A DNA stretch of 64,000 nt from Marsupella aquatica (lineage: Eukaryota > Marchantiophyta): contig OZ316896.1 of NCBI GenBank assembly GCA_973895155.1, positions 9,796,001-9,860,000 on the forward strand. Direction: 5' to 3'. The notes beneath the pieces are model-generated. The model saw only the letters and a program-made list of their open reading frames with translations. It made no database searches and had not been told where the DNA came from. The stretch's first letter is position 1, and every line of letters begins with the position of its first letter. Both the position numbers and the translations under genes were made by a program. Below are positions 12,601 through 24,760 of this stretch, piece after piece.

Positions 12601-13736
12601 CCTTGTATGGGTTGAAGCAGTCACCAAGACAGTGGAACAAGCGGTTTGACGATTGGATTCGGTCACAAGGTTTTCACAGAAGTGTATTTGACCCTTGTGT
12701 GTATTTGAAACCGGTGAAGAATGTTGTCTTTGGGTTCATTGTTTTAGTACTTTATGTGGATGACATGCTAATTGCAGCCAAGGATAGGTCTGAGATTGTT
12801 AAGCTCAAGGCACTGCTTAGGGCAGAGTTTAAGATGAAGGACTTAGGGCCAGCCAAGAGGATTTTGGGTATGGAGATCACTAGGGACTTGGAGGCTGGCA
12901 AGCTATGGTTGACGCAGAGCAGTTATGCGAGGAAGGTAATTGCAAGGTTCAACATGGAGAATAACAAGTCAGTAAGTACCCCGTTGGCTCCACACTTCAA
13001 GTTATCATCAGCGTTCTGTCCTACGGATGACACAGAGAAGGGGTTGATGTCAAAGGTTCCATATGACAAGGCAGTGGGGAGTCTCATGTATTTGATGACT
13101 TGCACTAGACCTGATCTTGCCATGGCTATGGGCAAGGTGAGCAGGTACATGTCGAATCCAGGGAAGGTACACTGGGAAGCAGTGAAATGGATTATCAGGT
13201 ACTTGAAGGGTACCGTGGATCATGGTCTTTTATTTGATGCGAATGCAAAGAATGCTAGATCATTGATTGGCTATGTAGATTCTGACTATGGACAAGATTT
13301 GGATCGAAGGAGATCAACAACAGGATACGTGTTCACACTTGGCGGTGGATGCATAAGTTGGAGGTCTACTTTGCAGAAGTGTATTGCTCAGTCTACTACA
13401 GAAGCGGAGTATGTTGCAGCTGCGGAAGCAGCAAAGGAAGCGATTTGGTTGGATAGACTTATCACTGAAATGGGATTGCCACAGGGGAATGTGAAGCTCC
13501 ATTGTGATAGTCAAAGTGCGCTCCACCTTGCTGTGAACCAGGTGATGGACAGCAGAGTGAAGCACATTGACGTCAGGTACCATTTTATCAGGCAGGCTGT
13601 GTCTGATAATTTGTTTGAGCTAGTCAAGATTGATGGTAAACTCAACCCGGCTGACGCATTTACCAAAGTGATTCCTTTGGAGAGTTTCTCTAGACACCGT
13701 GACGTATTGCAGGTTTTGCAATTGCATCACAAGTAG
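9608..13736 (+). pseudogene. copia gag-pol polyprotein, disrupted
   Basis: The frame starts at the ATG at 9608 (MGTFKLGGPKYEV...). In order: a UBN2-type Gag domain; a CCHC knuckle CWKCNQVGHFKRDC at about 10339-10380; a protease region with WILDCACSFH (canonical D-S/T-G altered to D-C-A); integrase with HSDVWGP, RSDNGGEY and QNGVAERLNRT supplying the D, D, E; RT with DQMDVVTAFLYG and LYVDDML; RNase H with GYVDSDY, TTEAEYVA, CDSQSALHL; and ADAFTK at the end. Breaks: TAG at 10328-10330 before the zinc knuckle, TGA at 10463-10465, and a 2-nt loss near 10925 (LGH then frame change), so pol continues in another frame from 10926. TAG and TGA could both arise by C-to-T change. As it stands it cannot make a full polyprotein. 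Confidence 0.93.
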
Positions 13737-13916
13737 AGTTTTCTTAAACATTCATTGTAATTACTGATATATGCTCTTCCTCATTCCTATGTATTAGGCT
13801 ACGGCTTACTTCTGGTTTGCTCTAGTTAGAGAGGGAAACCGGTTTGGTTTCTGTCCAGAACTTCCCGCTGAGGGATCATATACATTGGCAGTATTACTCT
13901 CCCCTAGACCAGAGTC

Positions 13917-13926
13917 AAGGGGAAGA
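13917..13926 (+). other. polypurine tract of the copia element
   Basis: AAGGGGAAGA immediately before the 3' LTR (start 13928) is the expected plus-strand primer site. Confidence 0.8.
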
Positions 13927-13927
13927 T

Positions 13928-14402
13928 TGTTGGGTATTTACTCTTACGTCTAGGTTAGGTATGACGTGGTTGGTACAACAACGTGGGTTGGTACAACTAC
14001 GTGGTTAGGTACAACTACGTGATTAGGTACAACTATGTGGTTAGGTACAACTACGTGATTAGGTACAACTATGTGGTTAGGTACAACTACGTGATTAGGT
14101 ACAACTATGTGGTTAGGTACAACTATGTGGTTAGGTACAACTAAGTTGCACACTATATCATAAGAGGCATGTGTGCTTGGAGAGGTAGAACCAAGGCTCA
14201 TTGTTATGGAGCCACTTGAGAGATAGGGAGAGCTTACACTGTGGAGACTCGGTATAGCCGACGGGCTTAGAGTTCAGTAAAGCTCTCTTGTGTGTTCCCG
14301 TGGACGTAGCCTCAAGGAGGTGAACCACGTATCTCTTGTGTCGACTATTGTGCGTTGGATGGTTCATGGGCTTGTCGTTGCGATCGTCGTCTATGCTCAA
14401 CA
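13928..14402 (+). repeat. copia 3' LTR
   Basis: Same length (475 bp) as the 5' LTR and, by eye, identical except T at 14375 in place of C at 9050. It carries the same 18-bp tandem array. It is followed by the target duplication GTCCA at 14403-14407. Confidence 0.95.
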
Positions 14403-16070
14403 GTCCACGGATTAATTTTGCCCCTCCCGGACCTGCAACTGTGGCCTGTAACACGGAAAGGGGGGCAAGGGGGATGCTGGCAGGTTAAGGCTAGCCAATA
14501 GTGAGTTGCCACATGGCAATGGGAATCCATACACAAGTTGATACTGAACCTAGTACGAAATGGGGGCAGGTTGATAATTACTTTTGTTTAGGGGGCATGC
14601 TTGTAATATCGGGTGCTTTTGGGGGACAGGTTAGTAAAAAACTGTTAAGAAACCTTGCCATTTCTTTGTGTAGGGTATCCCATGGGGTTTTAGGATTTAG
14701 CCTAGGGACAGTGGTGGACCTCGCCACCCAGCGCCCTCACCAATCCCAGCACTTGCTCCTAAGTGCCCTTGGTGCCCGAACGCCTCCACGGAATACCTCG
14801 AGCAAGCACCCAAGTGCCTCTAGCAGCACCAGCGGCCCCTCCCATACGAAGCCGCACTTGCTCACCTACACGACCGCTACTCAACGGTCCTCACTGTCTG
14901 CACAAACAACCAAGCTCCTCGGTAAGTAACCCCTCCGGATCTAGAACTCGCCCAGTCTAGCATCCTAACTCAAGCTCAACAGAAGTTGGTAAATAGGTCA
15001 GCAATAGATCCTCCCGATGCCATAAGCCGGAACCAGAACCCACGCCCATTGTCCGTCCAGGACAGCTCCTTCCTTGGGCGCGGCCTGGGTTCCCCCTCGT
15101 ACCTATCCATCACCAACTGACCACCCTGACCTCAGGACATGCTCATGGCCCAAGTAGCGTAGCTTGTCCTAAGCTTGTCTCAACACGCCGGGACCAGAAC
15201 GGCCCCGACTCTAACAACCGCTCCCGGTTCGCCCCACTGATGGTCTAGGGACCGGGCACCCTTGGGACTCAGCTTCCATACCTACTTGGCCTTGCCTCCC
15301 CAACGCAAGTTCCCTTGGGAGGCTGAACACGGCTTGGCTGCTGTTCGGCAAGATTTGGCAAGCGGGAGAGGTAACACCCGCAAACCATGAGAACCCAGGG
15401 CACCCCCAGACCCATCTGAGCTCAGGAGGGCGTAGTCCTCCTCAAGAGCTTTCCAACGCACCTAAGAAGTCCTCCAACGGACTTCCCGTTGGGAAGATAT
15501 CGCAATTTTTGTTTGACAATTTTCCTTAGTGTCGCGACCACCGCGGCTCACGACTTCGGCTCGCCCTTAGCCCCCAGGGAGACACCACTCCCCTCATATA
15601 TGCTTCTGGAGACCTGCCACCCTTGGACTAGCTTTGGTCCCTAAACATTTGGCCCCCAACCCGGATCCCATCGCGCATAATGGGCGCGCCACCAACTGGC
15701 AACGCCTATAACTTTCTTGATAGACATCCGCAAGCGGAGTGCCTTAGCCCGTTGTGACCGGGCCGACCCAGTGCTCATGCCTAGGCCCTCAGGTCTGTTC
15801 GCCGCTAGGGGCCCCCGACCGGCCCAACCCGGATCGGGCCACAACTTGCGCCCCAAGCATCCGTTGCCAATGGTGTCAACTCCATTGGCCTTGGGCCCAA
15901 GAGGAGCTCACTCCCAAGCCCTCAGAACTCAAAGTCCATCCGACAGTCCGGACGGCCATCCTTGAGCCCGACCCATTTCCCCTTGACCCGACCAGCCGTA
16001 GGCTAGTCCAAGTCCTTAGTTTGTGTCCCCAACTTGGCCCCTTGCCTCGCCAGTGTCACGTCTCATTCTC

Positions 16071-16085
16071 GGGGGGGGGGGGGGG
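16071..16085. repeat. poly-G run
   Basis: Fifteen consecutive G, lying in a GC-rich part of the putative TIR element. Possibly a length-variable or sequencing-difficult site. Confidence 0.8.
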
Positions 16086-16456
16086 TCACTATATGAACGG
16101 TCATACATCACGTGCGACGGTTTGGGTCATTTATGATCCCCCTAAGTCACTTTCTAGAAAGTTGTACAACACCAATCATGTGATGACATATATGCATTTT
16201 GCAATTAAACAACCCTATATTTCCATAGAAGACTTAATAAGTCTTCCGCCAAAACCATTTAAATGGCCCTATACTTCGTCGCACATGATATGCCACTTCC
16301 ATGGAAGTGACCCCCCGAGGTCTCATTGCCCACAAGTCTCCCCATGCTAAGTCCTCCCCGGATGGCCTATCCGGGCCTGGACCATAAGGGAGCTCGGCGT
16401 CGGAGTCAGCGACGCCGGAGCTAAGTGTTAAGGTAGTCGAGTTTCGCGACTGGGAC

Positions 16457-16830
16457 CCACTATGGTGACCAAAGGTTTGTGCCAAGGTAGACCATAGATA
16501 ATACGTGAGAAACATTGTAATTTTTTTGTGTAGGGTAACCCATGGCCTCAAGGGTTTAGGATAAATTTAGCTTGTGACCAAACGTTTGTGCCAAGGTACA
16601 CCATAGATAATTAGTGAGAAACATTGCCATTTGTTTGTGGAAGGTAGCCCCTCGCCTTGAGCAAAGGATTAGGAGTGTGACCAAAGGTTTGTGCCAAGGT
16701 ACCAGTTTCATAGACAATTAGTGAGACTGAAACATTAATTGTCATTTGTTGTGTACATTAACCCATGGCCTCAAGCTAAGGGTTTAGGATTTTGGCTTGT
16801 GACCAAAGGTTGTGGCCACCATAGATGACC
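16457..16830 (+). repeat. tandem repeat of about 110 bp
   Basis: Three full and one partial copies begin with GTGACCAAAGGTTTGTGCCA at 16457, 16569, 16677 and 16798. Each full unit also contains CATAGATAATTAGTGAGAAA, a CATTGCCATTTGTTTGTGTA-like segment and AACCCATGGCCTCAAG. Fragments of the same unit lie at 6904-6934 and 14645-14705, on either side of the TIR element. This shows the repeat once ran across that insertion site. Confidence 0.8.
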
Positions 16831-19800
16831 AAAGGCACAAGCACCACATCAGCCCTAACGGGCTGAGGCACCTTACCTAATGAAGTTTGACTAGAAAGTT
16901 ATGGGCCTAGCAACTTAGCTTCATGTTGAGTTGACTTGGTTGGAGTCCTGGTGGGGGGCCAAAACTAGTGGATCACGTCCGGGGGTGGCAGGCCTTTAGA
17001 AGCATCCCAATGGGCCAGGAGATATAGAAAGAAAAAGTGATGAGAAAGAGAGTGATTGCTAGTAGTAAGGATTTTTCACGATCTATGGGTTTATATAAAA
17101 TCCATGTTTCGGGTGTATCAAAATACATTATTTTCACAAAGCGTATATAATATAAACAACTGATAGCCTGTAGGCGATACCAGCGAGGTCCAGCCAGGTG
17201 AGCGCCGGCCAAGGCGGGTTGGAAGTGAGAAGGCCCGCAGTACCCGACTAAACCTTTACTTTGAGAAGGGGAAGGCACTAGAAACACCTGGTCCAGTAAT
17301 CGGGAAGGGGCCTAGGTATTTGCTTGGTCTAGGTAGCAAGCCCAAGTCGTGGAGTGTGGCGGTTGTGCTACTAATGGGGCTACTAAGGGGAAACGCTGAA
17401 TGAAGATGACAATATCTCCTCAATAGAAGATCTGTTGGAGTACTTCTTGGATGCATTGAGCTCTCAAGGAGAGCTACCTCCTCCCGATCTCAACTTGGTT
17501 TGGGGGTGCCTTTTATTAATCCTTATGGTTTGCGAGGTCTATCTCTCTTGCTTATCGATCCTCCCAAAATAGCAGCCAAGCCGCGTCCAATTCCTATGGG
17601 AGCTTGCATTGGGGAGGCAATGCAGAGTAGGCATGGGTGTTGACGCCCAAGTGCATCATGCCCTTGGACTCCCGATTGAGTTGGATCCTAGAGACAATTG
17701 CTAGGGCCGGAGGTGAGCTAGTCCTGGCGCTTTGGGACAAGCTTTGGGACAAGCTAGCTATTTGGGCCATGGGCGTGTCTTGGAGGCAAGGGGGTCAACT
17801 AGTGATGAATGGAAAGTAGGGACTCTTGGGCGGCACTTGGTAGAGGGGCTGTAATGGACGAACAGTGGGTGCCAATAGCTTATGCTAAAGCCACGCGGGC
17901 CTACAAGGCTCTCTTCGTTGACCTACTTACTAACAAGTTTTGAGCTTGAGGCAAGACAATGGTCAGATTGAGAGCCGAGATCAAGAATTATTTACTGATG
18001 GCGTTAGTTGCTTGTGCAGACAGTAGAGCGGCGATAGTGCTAAGGAGCAAGTGCAACTATGTATAGGAGTTGCCAAAGGAGGTGATAGACGCTGCGAATT
18101 ACTTGTTTGTAAAGTTTCGTGCAAGTGTTCAGGCATCAAGAGTACATAAACAAAGGTTCTAGGTTTGGTGAGGGCGCTAGGTGGCTAGGTCCACCACTTT
18201 GACTAAGTTATCACTTTTTGCATTACTGGTTGAGTAAAGTACCAAATAACTAGTTTGGTTACTTATGGTGGAATGATTCAAGTGTCACATCCTGCCAGTT
18301 CTCATGATTGAAAGTATCCAATGTAAACTTATTTTTTGGTGTTGGTTAGAACCTCATATATTTTCACTAAGATGAACTAGGCCTGCCAATTTACTCAAAT
18401 TTCATCGAGAGTTGGGATACTACAAATTTCCAAAATTGTCTGTCTCATTTTCTTGCCATGTTTCATATATCATGGATTTTACATACTACTATCCCAATGC
18501 CTATGTGTTACACAATTATCATTGTGGCAATAACCAGCACTGTGGCTGTTGTGGCCATGTTCTCATTGCCATCATGCAATTGTTTTCACCATGATGTCAT
18601 TGCGGCCATACACTATACTCTTGCAATCATGTTGCCGCTGTGGCTATGTTAATGCAATTGCAAGTTTAGTTTGCCAAAAATAAGCAAATGATATAGGTCA
18701 ATCATCTTTTTTTTCTTTTTGTGAATAGATGGAGATGTCACATCACCTACATCAATTTTAATTTGGGACAGTCTAAAACTTGAAAATTCTCTTTCATTGT
18801 TGCCCCTAGAATCAATTTGGAATAAAAATGGATTAATTTTAATTTCTTATCTCTTCTTGTACGTTGATCTCAAATTGGATTCAAAAGACACTAACCCTTT
18901 TAAACAAAAAGTTCAAAGTCCTTTCTTAGGACTTGACTTTGTGGAAGTAAGATTCCCCAACATCAGGTGTACCACAGAGGTACTCCTCTGTGCCATAAGG
19001 AATCATTCAGTGTGAAACCCCTAAATTATGTGCAAACAAGATAATCAAAATTGAATGGTATTGTATTTGATTTGTTGCCACCATTTTCCATTGATGGTTA
19101 AGGTGGAATGATCCAATGGTCAACATCCTGGCTATTTTCATTATTGAAACATTGTTGCTGTAAAAATCAATCCATCATTCATTGTCCACACTCAGCTCTT
19201 CTGGAAGTTTTTGAGCAATCAAGTATAACATGCATTATGTCCATCACTATCCAACCAAATGCTAGTATTTTTTTTGTGTTGGTGATCGAAAATCTTCTTG
19301 GAGAGACCTTTCCAACGAGCCTGATTCAGTAAAATTTTGCTGAGAATTAAGGAAGCTACAATTTTCCAAAAATGACTGTCTTATTTTCTTGCCACAATTC
19401 ACTCATCATATTTTATATGCACAATATGAGCAGAAACAACGGTCTTGCCCTAGTCCATTTGGGTTGCAAAAGCCTATCCCAACACTTCAAGGGCAATTCA
19501 AACTTTGAGTTCTATCTAGCCTTCAGTTTGACTGGTTTTGTGGTTACGGATCCCCATAAAAAGCTCCTACCAAAATCCCTGGAAGCATGTGCTGCCACAT
19601 CTGTTCAACACTATTGGTCACAAACAAGAAGAGTTAGTTATACAAAAAAGTATTAAACAAGACTATGTGTGTTTGGGACAAGTAAAAACCTTGTGAGTGT
19701 ACAAACAATGGAAAACTGAAAAGTAACTTTTCAAATAAACAAAGAAGGGGTGAAAAGAAGATAACCTTTGGATGGACCATGATTGATATATCAGTGTTTT

Positions 19801-21697
19801 GCAGTAGATTGTATGAGTTTTCTATTTAATTAGAATTTTTTTGGAATAACCATGGGTAGAAAGAAACTCTTCAACTACTGTAACATTTACCAAGGTAATG
19901 TTAGAAACTTTTTGACTAATATGGACAAAAGAACACCAAGTGAACATAAAAACGCTTCAACTACTATGGATAAAAGAATAACACCAAAAGAATGTAAGAA
20001 ACCCTTTGGCTCCTATAACACATTTTGCATGTCCTCTATGAACATAGGAGTACCAAGGGAACGGTGTGCATTGACTACTACCATGAAAAATCTACCCTTT
20101 TTTCCCCTCATTTCCATTTTCAAAGCTATTCCAGTACGCAACTCTTCATGTGCACTAACTTAGTTGTTGAATAACATCAAACTTAGATAACCAAGGGGTC
20201 CTCAAACTAATTTATTCTGTTTCACTTAATTTTGATCCATCATGCACAAATAAATATAGGGTTTTATTGGGTTAGTGGAAAACTTCAAATTTTTTGTGTA
20301 AGAGGATTATGGGTGGTTTAATCTAACTTGAGAATTATAAGTATTATAATGGCTTCATAAATATTCCAAAATATTCCATAAACTTGGGGGTAGGAAAATA
20401 CTTTGAAAACCTTTTTTCTTCTGTTTAGGGTCTCCGGGGAGGGGGGTGGGGTCACTTCCACGAATGTTGACATCATGTGCGAACAAAGTAAGGAGAGTTT
20501 TATTCATTTTAGGGAAGTACTTAGAAGTAGCGAGGAAGTAAGTAAGGGGGTAACAATTCAAAAAATGCCACTTGTCATCACATGATTCATTGCTTGCCAC
20601 ATGTCAATAAATGATTGGTGTGTAGTTGAGTTTCCTATTCCTTTTGAGAGAGAGTGGTTAAGTAGGGGCGTTTGCACATGGTATACAGCTATTTCATAAG
20701 GTGATCCCCCCAAGTAGGGTGTTAATTACGTACCCAAGCATGTTGAGCGTGAAAAGACGCACCATGGAGCTTGACAACACCAATCTGTGGAACAAGTTGG
20801 AGATAAGAAATAGTTACTAAAATTCTGGACCTGACTAGTAACAAAATTTGAGTGCTTGTGAAACAATACTTCAAATCCTTAGAAATGGTGTTGAGGAAAC
20901 TTTAATTCAACCTGCTTGAAATATCCATATTGGATAGTAGGAGTTGCAGGGTAATTGAACCTTGTCCTTGTCATGATAACAGAAAACTTGTTACTCAATC
21001 TAAAAGACCTATTGTAAACTTCTTAAGGTTAAGCAAGAAAGTGCTGAGAAGTGACAAAAAGTCACTTAATTAGCAATCCAAAGGACATATCGTCAAGATC
21101 GTAAGTATTCAGCAGGAAAGTGCTGAGACGTGACAAAAAGTCAATTACTCAAGAGCCGATGAAATTAATGAATTGCAAGTAAAAATATCAATACTTAAAC
21201 TGGCCCATAACCTGTAATTTAGAACTTGAAACATCTCTTGCATGAAAACTGAGAAAAGAATATGCGCAACAGTACATTTCACAATGAACGGCAAGTACAT
21301 GTAGATGTGAGAACCACATCAAAACTTATCCCTGTCCTTTGTAGGGGTAAAGCAACTATTTCAAGATGCCAAGTGAAATGCAAATGGAGATGTGCCTCTG
21401 TAAGTGATGTAGAATACACTAAGCATCTTGATATAACATTGACTTTTCAGTGCATACATTATGTTTTTTAATTTAAAAACCAAATCATGAGAAATTTATT
21501 TGTGTTGCATTCGAGGTTGCATTATTTACTTGGCTAAAACTTAGTATCAGGATAAGCAGGGTAATGTGCAAACTAGGATGGCACTAGGGTATGTGAAGAG
21601 ACTAGCCATTTTCCATGGCTAGAGAATTGTTTGAGAATCAGAATCAAGTCACAGCAATTTGTTGAGCACTTTGAATGGTTACTGATCACTTAATTTG

Positions 21698-21805
21698 CTG
21701 GACCAGAGAGTATATATATATATATACATCAGGTATCAGGCTGCCAATGAACTTGGCTGGACCAGAGAGTATATATATACATCAGGTATCAGGCTGCCAA
21801 TGAAC
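21698..21805. repeat. tandem duplication with TA microsatellite
   Basis: A ~54-bp unit (GCTGGACCAGAGAG, a TA run, then CATCAGGTATCAGGCTGCCA) is present twice. The copies differ mainly in TA-run length. Confidence 0.85.
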
Positions 21806-22318
21806 AAAAAGCTCCTGGCCAAGAGAGACACTCTTAGGCCAAAGACCCAATAAAGGGGAGAAACCATGAGAAAACCCAGGAAAAGGAAAGGCCAAAAGGC
21901 CAGTCTCCAACAACAGTAACAGAACTAAAGCCCTGTAGGATAACAAAGTAAAGAGCCTGGTAAAGCTAGGGAGTAGACCACATTCAAGTGACAGTCCCTG
22001 AGAGGAATTTGTCTAGAAACCCTGAGGAATTTGTCTAGAAACCCTAGAGCCTACAACCTAATTCTCACTAAGAATAGTGAATTGCAAAAGGCCAAAAATC
22101 CTGAAATTTATGGTTGAAAGAAATGGCGTGCGCTGTCCTGTTTGACCACTTCTTTGAAAACCCTAATAGATATTTGTCAATTCATGCCTGTTTTTCAAAT
22201 GCGGTATATGGATTTGATAGCCCATCTATCAGATTAAAGCAGATATGGGTTTGCATTTTCTAAGTAGAGAGGCCATTTTATGCGTGCAGCTGTGGTTTAA
22301 CACACCGCACAGACAATA

Positions 22319-22885
22319 CATTGCTTCAGTTCTCTTCGGTAGTCTAGCAGCTTAGTGCTGAGCTAGGTACAGTAGATCGGTCAGTTGTGAAATTGCAGTT
22401 GGGGAAGTTCTACTGTAGAGCTCTTAGACTAGCACTAGTCCAGACACAAGCCTGGGTAATCACATTGCTTCAGTTCTCTTCGGTAGTCTAGCAGCTTAGT
22501 GCTCAGCGAGCTAGGTACACTAGATCGATCAGTTGTGAAAATGGAGTTGGGGAAGCGATGGTTTACTTCTGTTGTAGAGCTCTTAGACTAGCACTAGTCC
22601 AGGCACAAGCCTGGGTAATCTATCCCGAATCTCTAGCAGTGGGTATATACTAGTGCTCAGCAAATCCATTCGAGATCTCTGGCAACGGGTACGTCTTGTG
22701 TTGAGCGTAGGATTAAGCAATTCATTAGAGATCGACCTCTTGCTGTAGGCACTAGTGCAATCCATTCGGGATCTTTAGCAATGGGTACAAGCGCTCAGAG
22801 CAGAGGGAATCTCTAGCAGGGGTTACTAGTGCTCAGCAAAGGCTTGAGGAATTCGAGATCTCTGGCATTGGGTACTATGATCGAT
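22319..22885. repeat. 144-bp direct repeat followed by short degenerate repeats
   Basis: CATTGCTTCAGTTCTCTTCG begins at 22319 and again at 22463; both units continue through TAGCAGCTTAGTGCT and end near AAGCCTGGGTAAT. From 22619 to 22885 follow about five degenerate ~60-bp copies containing GATCTCTAGCA.TGGGTACTAG and TGCTCAGCAAATCCATTCG. No coding potential is seen. Confidence 0.75.
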
Positions 22886-23609
22886 CCTTGACTGTGAACT
22901 GTGATTTCCTACTTCATGGAACGTAGGTGCATGGATGCATCGATCTGTCTGCCTAGTGTTCACGAACCGAAGCCGGAGGGCTTCATATGGAGACCTTAGT
23001 TTGAGGCCTCCAACTTACGAGAGAGAAGACGTCGGTAGTAGGTGAAGCCCCGGGTGAAGCTTCTAATTTGCATATGTGGAGAGAGGACGATCAAGTCCTA
23101 CCGTTCTAAGTGTTGCAATTATTTGCTCACTCATGATAATTGCCTCTTTGATGTCCCCATTTCGATGAGTTGACTTGGATTCCTGGACTCAACTGATCGA
23201 AGTCTCTAGTGATTCCCCCGTCAACATTTACAACTTTATGACGAGAAGATGTAAGATTCTAAGCCGGTAACGCCTTAGGTTCCGCTTGGCGTGTTGTATA
23301 TTCCTGGATACTTTTTGGCAGTAGCGTCTCGAGAATGGGTTTCATTTGGACGTGTTGAATTCCTGCGTACTGTTCGCATTGGCAACACGTACAATTGGTG
23401 GAAAAAAAGAGTACTCTGCACAAAGCTTCCAAATCGCTTCGAAATTAAGTACTTCTCCCACTTGTATACGCAACGATCCAACGTACTTGGACTGAAAGTC
23501 GTTCCCTGCAGTCCCTATTTACCTTTTCCGCATTGTCTTGGCCGTCGTGGTGATTTTAGGCTTCGAGGGTGACTTTTACGCAAGACCATTTCTTGTCATA
23601 GATTTGTAG

Positions 23610-24760
23610 CGCACTTCCATGTAATGTCACGATAAAATGCTTGGATGAATCATTGGCAACAACAGGATCAACGTCATCCAATCGACACTCCAAACTTTGC
23701 CAGCGGGACTGTTCACTTTTCTCCGGAGTGAGTGCATCATATATTGGACGATCTTGGCTTTCAAGTCAGCTACACTTTTGGCAAGACAAGAGTCGGGCGG
23801 GGTAGTATCTCCACGTAACGCAGGTAGGATTTGAGTAGGGTCACTGTCAAATCAATGAGAAATAAAGGAGATAAGGGAATTTAACAAGGGGTAAAGCTTG
23901 TGAGATCAAACCTGGTATCCATGAGAAATCGACGAAATGAATTGAAATTATAAAGCTTGTGAGATCAAACCTGGTATCCACGAGAAATCGACGAAATGAA
24001 TTGAAATTATAAAGCTTTTGAAATCCAATGACATTCAAGAGTAATTTGAAGCGTAAAGCCAGACGTACGTGGGATCAATGTAACCATGAAAATCGATCTG
24101 TCCGACTGATAAAAGGGAATTGAAGGGGGTAAACCTGGTGAGTCATACCTCCCCCTCCATGAGAAGGACGCATGTGTGCGAATGAGAAAGGGGGATTGAA
24201 GGGGTACAACGTATAGCGGAATCAAGGAATCCATGAGAAATTATACTGCCTCAGTAAGAAAAAGGGAACTGAACGGGTAATGCCAGTGGGATCAAAAGTC
24301 TGTCCATGAGAAGTCTACCTGTCCGACTGAGAATCGAAGGGAATTGAACCCGGAATTGAAGTGGTTCTGAAGTAAGACGTGGGACTGATCAATGTCTCCA
24401 TGAAGAATCGACCTGTCCAGTTGGGAAAACAGAACCAAAGGATCCAGTAGTACGGAGTAACAATAGCTCCACTTCTAATTCCCAGCACGATTCATTCGCT
24501 TTGAGAGATGTGGAGATGCGAAAGCGCTGCTGTTGAACCAATTGGCCTTAATATTTCCGATAGATCTTCAAGCGAGATATATCATCAGCGCAAGAAAGCT
24601 GGAATTTCTTGAGAAAATTGGGAGGAACCTTAACGTTTGGACGAACTGTTCTTATTTGTCATGTGGCATTCTACTGACAAACTAGACGCCAGTAGAAGCT
24701 TTCTCTGGACAGCAACTAATTAATGCTCAGTTACATGACTTTCACGTGTCTGATCGAAGG
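23610..24760. repeat. lipase-array spacer block, copy 1 (degenerate ~70-bp minisatellite)
   Basis: From about 23840 to 24440 there are roughly seven degenerate units with GGGAATTGAAGGGGTAAA, GTGGGATCAA, TCCATGAGAA and ACCTGTCCGACTGAGAA. One near-exact pair lies at 23896-23940 and 23954-24000. The following part (24490-24760) with GAGATGTGGAGATGCGAA recurs before the other two lipase genes. This is the spacer of the tandem lipase array. Confidence 0.7.

Larger units (their letters stand above)
8603..14402 (+). mobile_element. Ty1/copia LTR retrotransposon, complete
   Basis: Two 475-bp LTRs (TG...CA) flank a 4.85-kb internal region. There is a perfect 5-bp target duplication GTCCA at 8598-8602 and 14403-14407. 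A primer-binding site follows the 5' LTR and a polypurine tract precedes the 3' LTR. The internal region codes for gag, protease, integrase, RT and RNase H in copia order. By eye the LTRs differ only at 9050 (C) versus 14375 (T), so the insertion is recent. Despite this, the coding region carries two in-frame stops and one frameshift. It is inserted inside the TIR element of 6939-14641. Confidence 0.96.
6939..14641. mobile_element. TIR element with nested copia insertion
   Basis: The left end (from about 6939, T5 then ACTAACCTGCCC) is the inverted copy of the right end (to about 14641, GGGACAGGTTAGT then A6). The inverted similarity continues inward to about 7375 on the left and 14470 on the right. 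For example, CAACTCACTATTGGCTAGCC at about 7330 is found inverted at about 14490-14510. The flanks are near-duplicate: TGTGAGAA at 6927-6934 and TGTTAAGA(A) from 14643, a plausible imperfect 8-9 bp target duplication. The flanks together rebuild a unit of the repeat seen intact at 16591-16650. No transposase of its own is visible, so it looks non-autonomous. The superfamily is undecided; the TSD size would fit a Mutator-like or hAT-like element. Confidence 0.6.
14710..18198. mobile_element. putative second TIR element, degenerate
   Basis: The 81 bp at 14710-14790 (AGTGGTGGACCTCGCCACCC...) align without gaps to the reverse complement of 18118-18198. By hand about 62 of 81 positions match, and the outermost 31 bp have only two differences. 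The interior (GC-rich at 14800-16070) has only short unconvincing reading frames and no transposase that I recognise. The left end abuts a fragment of the 110-bp repeat (14645-14705). No clear target duplication was found. It could be an old non-autonomous DNA transposon or a chance remnant of an inverted duplication. Confidence 0.45.
18199..23600. other. gene-poor region with local duplications
   Basis: I find no recognisable gene. A diverged direct repeat links 18265-18480 with 19100-19415: both hold GTGGAATGAT.CAA...CATCCTG..., then TACAA.TTTCCAAAA and CT.ATTTTCTTGCCA. Short open frames here (for example 19852-20163) show no family features. Local tandem repeats are listed separately. Confidence 0.5.

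Noticed and set aside
14501-14929. 142-codon plus-strand frame
   Set aside because: It runs through the right TIR arm, the 110-bp repeat fragment and the second TIR, so it is a chance frame across element borders.
15533-15600. TGTCGCGACC resembling the start of the Ty3 LTR at 54041
   Set aside because: Similarity stops after about eight bases and no matching LTR end or coding region is nearby.
19852-20163. 103-codon plus-strand frame
   Set aside because: Composition is AT-rich with no domain, no splice-supported extension and no neighbouring gene context.
24310-24350. GGGAATTGAACCC resembling a tRNA-derived SINE B box
   Set aside because: It is one unit of the degenerate ~70-bp minisatellite and has no partner A box.
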